From NCBI GenBank assembly GCA_041494245.1, contig JBGQAK010000007.1:1-64000 (forward strand): DNA of 64,000 nucleotides. Direction: 5' to 3'. The notes beneath the pieces were generated by a model. It was not told where the DNA came from, searched no databases, and saw only the letters and a list, made by a program, of their open reading frames with translations. The stretch comes from RBG-13-68-16 sp041494245 (lineage in GTDB: Bacteria; Acidobacteriota; Thermoanaerobaculia; Thermoanaerobaculales; Thermoanaerobaculaceae). A program made the position numbers and the translations under genes. The first letter of the stretch is position 1, and every line of letters begins with the position of its first letter. Below are positions 45,286-52,493 of this stretch, piece by piece.

Positions 45286-46845
45286 ATGGACGCAGGCAGA
45301 ACGCCGGCCTCGCCCACCCGGCAGGCCGCCGTCGTGGGCGCGGTTTCCTTCGCCACCTACCTGCTCACGCGTACGCGGGATCTGGGCGGTGACGACACCG
45401 TCTTCGCCATGGCCGTGGGCCGGGTTCTCTCCGGCCACGGCGTCACGCGGGAGCTGTTCCACCCTCACCATCCCATCTACAACCCGATCGTCGCCGCGGT
45501 GTGCTGGGTGCTGCGCCTGGTTGGTTTCCACCCGTTCGTCTCCGACGTCGGGGCAGCGGTCTCCGCTCTGGCGGCGGCGCTCGTGGCAGGGGGGGTGGTG
45601 CTGCTGCTGCGGCGCGCCGGCGTGCGCGAAGGCCCCGCGCTGCTCGCTGGCGTCGTGGCAGGCGCGAGCGGCGGCCTCTGGCAGTTCGGCACCTGCATGG
45701 AGGTGTACGCCCTCACCGCCGCCGCGGTGCTCCTCTGGCTCGCGGCCGTCGGCAGGGACAACCCGAAACCGCTGCCCGCAGGGGCCTCCGTGTCTCTCGC
45801 GATGCTGGGCCACCTGACCGCTGGGCTCCTCGTGGTGCCCACGGCGATCCGGCTCCGGGCGCGCCCGGCCTCGGCCGCTTGGGCGGTGGCCGTGGGTGTC
45901 GGCCTGGCCGGCGTCGCGCTCGCGGCGATGCTGGCGCTCTTCCATCACGCCTACACCCCTGGGCAGTGGTTTCGGACCGTGCTCCCTGCGCGCGGCGGGT
46001 CCTACCTGGGGGCGCCCGCCCCGCTCGCGATGCTCGGGGCCGTACGCGACCTCCTGGTGTGGCGGTGGTACCGCTCCGTGCCCGTCTTTACGCCCGCCGC
46101 CACGGGGTGGCTCGACGTGGCGGGGGCGGTGGCCGCGGCCCTGGCGCTCGTGGTGCTGGCGGCCGGCCTGATCGCAGCCGTCACCGACCGGCACCCGCTA
46201 GCCGTCGCCGCCTCCCTCGCGATCGCGGCGTACCTCCCGCTCTGGCTGATGTGGGACGTGGGGAACGTCGAGCACACGGTGGCGGCCACGCCCCTGTTCG
46301 CCACCGTCCTCGCCTTCGGCGCGGCGAAGCTGCCCAGGCGTTACGGCGAGGCCCTCCTCGGGGCTGTGGCGCTCCTGCTTATCGTGGCCAACGGCTTGGG
46401 CTCGGCCGTGCCGCAGTCGAAGGCCGAGAACAGCCGCGCGTGGGTGATCGCCTCCTTCGTCTCAAAGACCGTGCCCGCCGACGGGGTGCTGCTCACCGTG
46501 GGGGTGGAACCGCGCCTGCGGCTCGCGCTGCCCTACCTCTCCGGCCGGCGCGTCGTCTCGCTGACCCTCGACGTTGAGAGCGCCCGCGCCCAGGGACGCC
46601 CCCCGTCGGCCGCCCTCGCCTACTGGATGGAGGCGGGACGGGGTGCGCGCTCGCTCTGGGTCACCCCCGACGCCCTCGACCGGGCCACCTCGGCTTGGGT
46701 CGAGAACCTCGGCATTCCCTCCGCGGTCTGGTCGCGCGTCGTGGCGGGCGCGCGGCCGCTCCGCCGGCGCATGCTCCCAGCGGACGGCGTCGTGATCAAG
46801 GAGCCGTTCGTGCTCACCGAGATCTCGGTGGCGGGGGCGCATTAA
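45286..46845 (+). CDS. Polytopic membrane protein (DUF2723/glycosyltransferase-39-like)
   Basis: A 519-residue protein with about ten hydrophobic helices through residue 370 and a soluble C-terminal part of about 140 residues (L-R-L-A-L-P-Y-L-S-G-R-R-V-V, then W-V-T-P-D-A-L-D). An early loop has L-G-G-D-D-T-V-F-A-M-A-V-G-R, an acidic pair in the first extracytoplasmic loop as in GT-C type glycosyltransferases. F-H-P-H-H-P-I-Y-N-P and F-G-T-C-M-E-V-Y-A-L follow. It may transfer a sugar or other group from a lipid carrier, but this is fold-level inference. A TAAGGT -10-like box ends nine bases before the ATG, hinting at a leaderless message. Confidence 0.78.
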   Translation: MDAGRTPASPTRQAAVVGAVSFATYLLTRTRDLGGDDTVFAMAVGRVLSGHGVTRELFHPHHPIYNPIVAAVCWVLRLVGFHPFVSDVGAAVSALAAALVAGGVVLLLRRAGVREGPALLAGVVAGASGGLWQFGTCMEVYALTAAAVLLWLAAVGRDNPKPLPAGASVSLAMLGHLTAGLLVVPTAIRLRARPASAAWAVAVGVGLAGVALAAMLALFHHAYTPGQWFRTVLPARGGSYLGAPAPLAMLGAVRDLLVWRWYRSVPVFTPAATGWLDVAGAVAAALALVVLAAGLIAAVTDRHPLAVAASLAIAAYLPLWLMWDVGNVEHTVAATPLFATVLAFGAAKLPRRYGEALLGAVALLLIVANGLGSAVPQSKAENSRAWVIASFVSKTVPADGVLLTVGVEPRLRLALPYLSGRRVVSLTLDVESARAQGRPPSAALAYWMEAGRGARSLWVTPDALDRATSAWVENLGIPSAVWSRVVAGARPLRRRMLPADGVVIKEPFVLTEISVAGAH

Positions 46846-46850
46846 CGCCA

Positions 46851-46880
46851 CTGCAAGTGATTTGCAGGTTGTGGTACCCT
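46851..46880 (+). promoter_or_regulatory. Candidate leaderless promoter
   Basis: CTGCAA (46851-46856), an 18-base spacer and TACCCT (46875-46880). The -10 hexamer ends six bases before the ATG at 46887, and no ribosome binding site is present. It has the same -10 sequence as the carA candidate. Confidence 0.45.
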
Positions 46881-46886
46881 CTTCCC

Positions 46887-47540
46887 ATGAAGAAGACTAA
46901 GATCGGGATTCTGGGAACCGGCGACGTCGGCCGCGCGCTCGGCGTCGGGTTCACCTCCCTCGGGCACGAGGTCAAGATTGGCTCGCGCGAGCCCGCCGGC
47001 GACAAGGTGAAGGCGCTGCTGGGCAAGATCGGCCACGGGGCCACGGCCGGCTCGTTTGCCGAAGCCGCCGCGTTCGGCGAAGTGGTCGTCCTCGCGACGC
47101 TGTGGAGCGGCACCGAGAGCGCCATCACGCTGGCCGGCCCACAGAACCTCAAGGGCAAGGTCGTCATCGACGCGACCAACCCTTTGGTGTTCACGCCGAA
47201 CGCCCCGCCCGCGCTTGCCCTTGGGCGCACCGACTCGGGCGGCGAGCAGGTGCAGCGGTGGCTGCCCGGCGCGCGCGTCGTGAAGGCGTTCAACATCGTC
47301 GGCAACGCCCACATGTTCAAGCCGTCGTTCCCCGGCGGGCCGCCCGACATGTTCATCTGCGGCAACCATGCGGACGCGAAGAAGGTCGTCACCGAGATCC
47401 TCACCGACTTCGGCTGGCCGAGCATCGACATCGGCGGGATCGAGGGGGCGCGGCTGCTGGAGCCGCTGTGCATCCTCTGGGTGGGCTACGGCGTCCGTAC
47501 CGGCACCTGGAACCACGCCTTCAAGCTTCTGCGCAAGTAG
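46887..47540 (+). CDS. NADP oxidoreductase, coenzyme F420-dependent type
   Basis: A 217-residue single-domain protein of the F420H2:NADP oxidoreductase-like family. The Rossmann motif I-G-I-L-G-T-G-D-V-G-R-A-L-G starts at residue 6, and S-R-E-P-A-G-D follows the second strand, as in NADP-binding forms. V-V-I-D-A-T-N-P-L and V-K-A-F-N-I-V-G-N-A-H-M are other family blocks. Many bacterial members have no proven F420 link, and no F420 genes are in the window, so the electron partner is uncertain. The ATG at 46887 gives the typical N-terminus; the frame is open upstream but non-homologous. Confidence 0.88.
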   Translation: MKKTKIGILGTGDVGRALGVGFTSLGHEVKIGSREPAGDKVKALLGKIGHGATAGSFAEAAAFGEVVVLATLWSGTESAITLAGPQNLKGKVVIDATNPLVFTPNAPPALALGRTDSGGEQVQRWLPGARVVKAFNIVGNAHMFKPSFPGGPPDMFICGNHADAKKVVTEILTDFGWPSIDIGGIEGARLLEPLCILWVGYGVRTGTWNHAFKLLRK

Positions 47541-47564
47541 CGATCGACCCGTGCCGGGGGTTGC

Positions 47565-47594
47565 CGTGCCAGGGCACGTGACCGCTCGTCACGT
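47565..47594. repeat. Two overlapping palindromes downstream of the oxidoreductase gene
   Basis: CGTGCC-ag-GGCACG (47565-47578) overlaps ACGTGAC-cgctc-GTCACGT (47576-47582 and 47588-47594), both perfect. The two stems share bases and so exclude one another. There is no T-tract. Position between convergent genes suggests transcription termination or mRNA end protection. Confidence 0.55.
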
Positions 47595-47700
47595 TGCACT
47601 CGGCGTGCGGCTGCGTTTGTTTGAAGGAGCGCGCGACGCGCGCGAAAAAGGTGACCGTTTCGTGCTAGAGGCCGCTCCCACGCCACCACTCCTACGGACA

Positions 47701-47940
47701 TCACGGCAGCCGCGAGGCCACCTTGTCCGCCACAGCCTTGAGCTTTTCGATCGGGATCAGGTCACCGGTGCCGGTTGCGGAGATGGACACCGAGTAGAAG
47801 TAGTCACCTCGGGTCCCGCCGCAGTTGGTCCCGAAAACGCTGAGGCCAGCCTTCTGGTAAGCGGGGGGCTGCATGGTCCAGCACTTCAGGTCGCCAAAGT
47901 CCCTCTCGGGGAACATGTACCCCGACTGGCGGAGCGTCAC
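47701..47940 (-). CDS. Short hypothetical frame, possible 3' remnant of a secreted-protein gene
   Basis: The 79-residue translation looks natural (F-P-E-R-D-F-G-D-L-K-C-W-T-M, G-D-Y-F-Y-S-V-S-I-S-A-T-G, and ending L-K-A-V-A-D-K-V-A-S-R-L). It contains two cysteines and resembles the C-terminal half of a small bacterial lipoprotein. There is no signal peptide, the only start is a GTG at 47940 with no ribosome binding site, and an in-frame stop lies 16 codons upstream. I therefore lean towards the surviving 3' end of a truncated gene. No family recognised. Confidence 0.4.
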   Translation of the reverse strand: MTLRQSGYMFPERDFGDLKCWTMQPPAYQKAGLSVFGTNCGGTRGDYFYSVSISATGTGDLIPIEKLKAVADKVASRLP

Positions 47941-47988
47941 CTGCGCATGGCCCTCACCCGGGCGGCGCGGGACCGGCGGAATGGCCGG

Positions 47989-48225
47989 TCACTGCCGCGT
48001 TCGGTACGCCACGAAGAGCCAGAGAAGACCCAAGAGGATGACCCCGAAACCGGAGATGCGCACCGCCCAGAGGTACACCTTCTTCGTGAGGATGGCCGCC
48101 AGCCTCGGTTCCCAGGGCGACCAGCTGCGGATGCGCAGGTCCACCAGGAGGACCCAGCGGGGTGAGACTACGCACATGGCACCGATCGCGATCAGGAACG
48201 CCCCGACGACGCCGTCATACCACAT
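47989..48225 (-). CDS. Small two-helix membrane protein, 78 aa
   Basis: The ATG at 48225 gives M-W-Y-D-G-V-V-G-A-F-L-I-A-I-G-A-M, a first membrane helix. A loop R-S-W-S-P-W-E-P-R-L-A-A-I and a second helix G-F-G-V-I-L-L-G-L-L-W-L-F-V follow, with a basic end. The pattern fits the many small DUF-type membrane proteins with a 'W-S-P' loop. No function is known. Same strand as the following GNAT gene but about 55 bases apart. Confidence 0.65.
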   Translation of the reverse strand: MWYDGVVGAFLIAIGAMCVVSPRWVLLVDLRIRSWSPWEPRLAAILTKKVYLWAVRISGFGVILLGLLWLFVAYRTRQ

Positions 48226-48281
48226 GCGTGTCCTTTGGACCCGGGCGCGAGGACGGAGAGTCGGTCGTGTGACGCACCGCG

Positions 48282-48872
48282 TCACGCCCGGGTGTCAAGG
48301 CGCAGCTCCAGCTCGATCTCGTCCCGGATCGGAATCCCGTGGTACCCCACCAGCGGTATCTCGGGCTTGATCTTGCGCGACTCCTCGGCCGCGCCGCGGT
48401 AGACGCGCGCGAGCTCGAAGCCGCGCCTCTGGAAGAACCGCAACGCGTCGAGGTTGTCGTTCGTGGTGACCAGCCACACCCGCGCGCACTCCTCGCCCAT
48501 CGCCTCCCTCTTCACCGCCTCGAGGAGCGACGTGCCGATTCCCACGTACCGGTGGACGGTATTGAGCGTCACCACCTCACACCCGCGCCCCTCCACCCGG
48601 AACGTCACCAGGCCCACCCTCCGGCTTGCGCTCTCGGCCACGAAGCCCTGCAGCCGCTCGGGCTTGTACACCGACCCGTGGACCACCACGATCGGCCCCC
48701 CCCAGTGCTCGGCCGTGAACTCGACGACCCACTCCCGGTCGTCGTGGGTGAGGGGACGGATGCTCACCTTCGGAGGCTTCGTTCCAGGCTTGGCCTTCGT
48801 CGTCGGCCTCGCCTTGGTCGTCGGCCTGCTCTTCGCCCGCACCGTGCTCGTCTTCTTCGCACGCCCTACCAT
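48282..48872 (-). CDS. GNAT acetyltransferase with a basic N-terminal tail
   Basis: A 196-residue protein. The first 36 residues are a lysine/arginine/threonine-rich tail with short repeats (R-P-T-T-K-A-R-P-T-T-K-A-K-P), probably disordered and able to bind nucleic acid or ribosomes. The GNAT domain follows: I-R-P-L-T-H-D-D-R-E-W, then the CoA loop Y-V-G-I-G-T-S-L-L-E-A-V, and F-F-Q-R-R-G-F-E-L-A-R-V-Y-R-G-A near the end. The substrate is unknown. Confidence 0.85.
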   Translation of the reverse strand: MVGRAKKTSTVRAKSRPTTKARPTTKAKPGTKPPKVSIRPLTHDDREWVVEFTAEHWGGPIVVVHGSVYKPERLQGFVAESASRRVGLVTFRVEGRGCEVVTLNTVHRYVGIGTSLLEAVKREAMGEECARVWLVTTNDNLDALRFFQRRGFELARVYRGAAEESRKIKPEIPLVGYHGIPIRDEIELELRLDTRA

Positions 48873-48942
48873 CGTGGTTGCTCCCCGATCGGGCGGCGAC
48901 GACCCCCGTGGCGATCGCCGCCACCCGCCACCTGCCGCAGGC

Positions 48943-49527
48943 TCATTTCAGGCCCAGTTTCCGGTTCTGGGCCAGGAGCGAGATGGCTTCCCGCAACCGG
49001 CGGAGGCGCGTCTCGTCCTTCCTCGCGCTCATCACCCATCGAATGTAGTTGCGCCGGTAGGAAGGGGCAAGCCGGCTGAAAAACGCCCACGCCCCCTTGT
49101 TGGCCCTCAGCTCGCGCAACATCGCCGGAGGCAGGGCGGGCTCCTCCCCCCTGTGGCCGGCCTCTGCCTCTTCGCCGCCCCTCGCGGCGGCGCCCGGGTC
49201 GGGGACCTTGGCCAGACCGGCCTGGCTCATCCGGCCCTCCCGCATCAGCTTCGCCACCCTCCGCCTGTTCAGCGCGGACCACTGGCTGCGGGCCTTCCGC
49301 GGCGTGAACTTCTGCGCGTAGGACTCGTCGTCGAGCCTCCTCACAATGCTGTCGATCCACCCGAAGCACAGCGCCTCCTCGACCGCATCCTCGTACTCGA
49401 TGCGCGGCTTGCCCGTGCGGGCCTTGGAGTAGACGAGCCAGACCTCTCTCTCACGATCGTGGTTCTCCGCGAGCCAGGCGCGCCACGTGTCGCGGTCGGT
49501 CAGGTGAAGCAGCTTCGCGATCTTCAT
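48943..49527 (-). CDS. YdeI/OmpD-associated family protein
   Basis: A 194-residue protein with family blocks W-R-A-W-L-A-E-N-H, E-V-W-L-V-Y-S-K, Y-E-D-A-V-E-E-A-L-C-F-G-W-I-D-S, and Q-K-F-T-P-R-K-A-R-S-Q-W-S. The C-terminal F-F-S-R-L-A-P-S-Y-R-R-N-Y-I-R-W is also typical. These proteins (YdeI, sometimes called bacteriocin-protection proteins) have unclear functions. A Gly/Glu/Ala-rich insertion occupies about residues 110-130. The ATG at 49527 is set by the family start. Confidence 0.87.
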   Translation of the reverse strand: MKIAKLLHLTDRDTWRAWLAENHDREREVWLVYSKARTGKPRIEYEDAVEEALCFGWIDSIVRRLDDESYAQKFTPRKARSQWSALNRRRVAKLMREGRMSQAGLAKVPDPGAAARGGEEAEAGHRGEEPALPPAMLRELRANKGAWAFFSRLAPSYRRNYIRWVMSARKDETRLRRLREAISLLAQNRKLGLK

Positions 49528-49634
49528 GAAGCTCCCCGAACAGTCTGCCGGATCCACCCACTCAACTATAGACCCCGTGTGAACGGCACTTACAACGTCT
49601 ACCGCCGTGTCCGGCCACGCACGCGGCCCACCGG

Positions 49635-50120
49635 TCAAAGCAGCCTGTCGAATTCGGGCCCACGAGCTCTGATGGCATCCGCGACCGCGCGGTGATCGAC
49701 GGCAAACGCGAAGTCGCTGAACTCGAAACCAGGCCCCACACAGCAACACGTGAGCGTGTACTCCCCCGCGGGCTCGGCGGCCTGCCACGCCCCCGCCGGA
49801 ACCACCCGGAGCGGCTCCGCGCCCGGTCCGTGCCGCCCGAGCACCACCGTCGTGAGCCCGCCGGTTCCCTCGTCGAAGCAGAAGAGCGTGACCGGATCCC
49901 CTTCCAGGAAGCACCACACCTCGTCCGAGAGCACCCTGTGCCAGCGGGAGCGTTGGCCCCGGGCGAGCAGGAAGTAGATCGAGCTGAGCGCGAGCCTCTG
50001 CGGCCTGGCGTCTCCCGGCTTCACGTGCCGTGCGGAACGGAAGGCGCTGCGGTAGTACCCCCCTTCCGGATGCGGCTCCAGCTTCAGGTCCTCGACGAGG
50101 AATCGGGCTCGCTGGTTCAT
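49635..50120 (-). CDS. DUF985 cupin-fold protein
   Basis: A 161-residue cupin. It has P-H-P-E-G-G-Y-Y-R near the start, S-S-I-Y-F-L-L, R-W-H-R-V-L-S-D-E-V-W-C-F-L-E-G-D-P-V (first cupin motif with H and E), and G-E-Y-T-L-T-C-C-C-V-G-P-G-F-E-F-S-D-F (second motif). This is the DUF985 family, related to sugar epimerase-like cupins, with no established reaction. An adjacent secreted RidA gene lies 27 bases upstream on the same strand. Confidence 0.88.
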   Translation of the reverse strand: MNQRARFLVEDLKLEPHPEGGYYRSAFRSARHVKPGDARPQRLALSSIYFLLARGQRSRWHRVLSDEVWCFLEGDPVTLFCFDEGTGGLTTVVLGRHGPGAEPLRVVPAGAWQAAEPAGEYTLTCCCVGPGFEFSDFAFAVDHRAVADAIRARGPEFDRLL

Positions 50121-50147
50121 CGGTGCCTCATCTCCCGCCGAGCGGGC

Positions 50148-50624
50148 CTAGGGCTTCGGGCCGGGCACATACGCGATGCACTCGACCTCGACGCGCGCAC
50201 CCATGGCGAGGCCGTTGGCCCCGAGCGCGCTGCGAGCCGGGAGGTTGCGGGTGAAGTACTGGCGGTACACCTCGTTGAACGTCGACCACTCCTTGATGTC
50301 GGCCAGGAAGACCGTGCACTTGACGACCTCCCCGAGCGACGATCCGTGCCGCTCCAGAACGGCCCTGATGTTCTCCAACGTCTGCCTGGCTTCGGGAACG
50401 ATGCCGCCGGGGACGAGCTCGAGCTTTGCCGGGGCGGTGCCGATCTGACCCGAGAGGTACAGCACATCGCCCACGCGGACGGCCTCGGAGAACGGCAGCG
50501 AGCGGATCGCCGCCTGCGGGGAAGGAAAGTACTGCGGCGGCGCGGCGGCCCGCGGCGGGGCCGAGGCCTGGCACCCAAGCAAGCTCAGCGCCAGCGTCGG
50601 AAGCACGAGGTTTCTGGCCGACAT
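50148..50624 (-). CDS. RidA/YjgF family lipoprotein
   Basis: A 158-residue protein with a lipoprotein signal (L-P-T-L-A-L-S-L-L-G-C, Cys18) and an Ala/Pro linker. The RidA fold follows: G-D-V-L-Y-L-S-G-Q-I-G, T-L-E-N-I-R-A-V-L-E, V-F-L-A-D-I-K-E-W, P-A-R-S-A-L, and V-E-V-E-C-I-A. The substrate-binding arginine in P-A-R-S and the late glutamate of the RidA imine deaminase site are kept. RidA itself is cytosolic and removes 2-aminoacrylate, so a membrane-anchored, periplasmic form must have another role or substrate. Coupled in direction with the DUF985 cupin gene. Confidence 0.88.
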   Translation of the reverse strand: MSARNLVLPTLALSLLGCQASAPPRAAAPPQYFPSPQAAIRSLPFSEAVRVGDVLYLSGQIGTAPAKLELVPGGIVPEARQTLENIRAVLERHGSSLGEVVKCTVFLADIKEWSTFNEVYRQYFTRNLPARSALGANGLAMGARVEVECIAYVPGPKP

Positions 50625-50750
50625 GGGACCGGTCCTCCCTGCGGGTAAGGATACCGCTGCCCGGCCGGCGAGCGGCCCGCCGGGTCGCGATCCGAAGTAT
50701 CCTTGACGGGATCACAGCGGCCCGACACGCCGTGGCGACCGAGGGCAAAG

Positions 50751-52475
50751 ATGAAAAGTTTCGCGTTCAAGATCGATGCGCTGACCGGTGAGGAGTACTA
50801 CGAGGTCTACTTGCGTGGCGAGCAGCTCATTGCCGATTCCCTCCTCAACAAGGGCTCCCACTTTACAATCGAGGAGCGCGCCTCGCTCGATCTCTCCGGT
50901 CTGCTCCCGCCGGGCGTCTCGACCATCGAGGAGCAGCTTGATCGGGCGCTTGACAGCTACCGCCGCAAACCCGACGACCTCGAGCGCTACATTTTCCTGC
51001 TCGGCCTGCTGAACCGCAACGAGACGCTCTTCTACCGCCTGCTGTCGGAGAACCTCACCGAGATGCTGCCGATCGTCTACACGCCGACGGTCGGGCAGGC
51101 GTGCCTGTTGCTCTCGCGGATCATGCGGCGCCCGCGCGGCATCTACTTCCACCCCGAAAACATCGCCAACATCGACCGGATCCTCCAGGCGGTGCCGCTC
51201 CCCGAGGTGCGGTTGATGGTCGTCACCGACGGCGAGCGCATCCTCGGCCTGGGAGACCTAGGGGCGGACGGCATGGGGATCCCGGTCGGCAAGGTCAGCC
51301 TCTACGTGGCCGCCGGCGGAATCCACCCGGCGTCCTGCCTACCAGTCTGCCTCGACGTCGGCACCAACAACGAGCGGCTGCTCGCCGATCCGATCTACCT
51401 CGGCACCCGGAAGCCGCGCCTCGAAGGTGCGGACTACGACCGTTTCGTGGAGCGCTTCGTCCTCGGCGTCAAACGCAACTTCCCCGACGCAATGATCCAG
51501 TGGGAGGACTTCGCCAAGCGCAGGGCGTTCGGGCTCCTCGAGCGCTACCGCGAGCGGGTACTCTCCTTCGACGACGACATCCAGGGCACGGGCGCAACGG
51601 CCTGCGCCACGCTGCTCGCCGCCATGCGCGTCAAGCGCAGCACGTTCGCGGAACAGCGCTTTGTGATCGCCGGCTATGGCCAGGCCGGGACCGGCACGGC
51701 ACGCGCCCTGCGGGCGGGCCTCGTCGAAGAGGGCTTGCCGGACGATGAAGCTCGCCGCCGCATCTTCGCGGTGGACCAGCAGGGACTGCTCCTCGAGGAC
51801 GACCCCGCCCTTGAGGGACCGCAGAAGCCGTACGCCCAGCCGCGCGCGGTGGTCGCGGGGTGGCAGCTCGCATCACCGCACCGGATCGACCTCAAGGACG
51901 TGGTGCGCAATGCGCACGCCACCGTGCTGATCGGTTTCACGGCGGTGCCTGGCCTCTTCGATGCCGACATCCTGCGGCAGATGGGCGCCAACGACGCGCG
52001 TCCCGTGATTCTTGCGCTCTCCAACCCGACTGACAGGTCGGAGTGCACTCCGGCGGAGGCGCTGCGTTGCACGGACGGGCGCGCTCTGATCGCGACCGGA
52101 AGCCCGTTCGAACCGGTCCCCTGGGGTGGGCGCACAGTCGGAATCTCCCAGTGCAACAACCTTTATATGTTCCCCGGTGTGGGGCTCGGCGCGCTGGTGT
52201 CACGCGCCGCCCGCATCACCGACCGGATGTTCGTCCAAGCCGCCAAGGCGCTCGCCGCAATGGTCACGAACGAGGACCTCGAGCGGGGCCGCCTGCTGCC
52301 GGACATGGAGGCGATCGGCGAGGTGGCGTTCACCGTGGCGCGCGCGGTCGCCATCGAGGCCCGCGACGCCGGGCTCGGCCGCCTGCTTGGCGATGAAGAA
52401 CTCGCCGCGGTGATTCGCAAGGCGCAGTGGAAGCCGCACTTCTATCCGTACCGGGCGGGCCACCTACCGCACTGA
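50751..52475 (+). CDS. maeA: NAD(P)-dependent malic enzyme, long form
   Basis: A 574-residue malic enzyme of the large (SfcA/MaeA and eukaryotic) type. It has L-P-I-V-Y-T-P-T-V-G-Q-A-C with the catalytic tyrosine, R-I-L-G-L-G-D-L-G-A-D-G-M-G-I, L-D-V-G-T-N-N-E, and the metal site in I-Q-W-E-D-F and S-F-D-D-D-I-Q-G-T-G-A. The nucleotide motif is V-I-A-G-Y-G-Q-A-G-T-G. It converts malate to pyruvate and CO2. The ATG at 50751 starts K-S-F-A-F-K-I-D; an upstream TTG is less likely. Confidence 0.95.
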   Translation: MKSFAFKIDALTGEEYYEVYLRGEQLIADSLLNKGSHFTIEERASLDLSGLLPPGVSTIEEQLDRALDSYRRKPDDLERYIFLLGLLNRNETLFYRLLSENLTEMLPIVYTPTVGQACLLLSRIMRRPRGIYFHPENIANIDRILQAVPLPEVRLMVVTDGERILGLGDLGADGMGIPVGKVSLYVAAGGIHPASCLPVCLDVGTNNERLLADPIYLGTRKPRLEGADYDRFVERFVLGVKRNFPDAMIQWEDFAKRRAFGLLERYRERVLSFDDDIQGTGATACATLLAAMRVKRSTFAEQRFVIAGYGQAGTGTARALRAGLVEEGLPDDEARRRIFAVDQQGLLLEDDPALEGPQKPYAQPRAVVAGWQLASPHRIDLKDVVRNAHATVLIGFTAVPGLFDADILRQMGANDARPVILALSNPTDRSECTPAEALRCTDGRALIATGSPFEPVPWGGRTVGISQCNNLYMFPGVGLGALVSRAARITDRMFVQAAKALAAMVTNEDLERGRLLPDMEAIGEVAFTVARAVAIEARDAGLGRLLGDEELAAVIRKAQWKPHFYPYRAGHLPH

Positions 52476-52493
52476 GCCCGATGTTCCCGGAAA

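Noticed and set aside
46695..46886. N-terminal extension of the F420-type oxidoreductase
   Set aside because: The frame is open upstream, but it overlaps the end of the polytopic protein gene. The Rossmann motif starts six residues after the ATG at 46887, as in the family.
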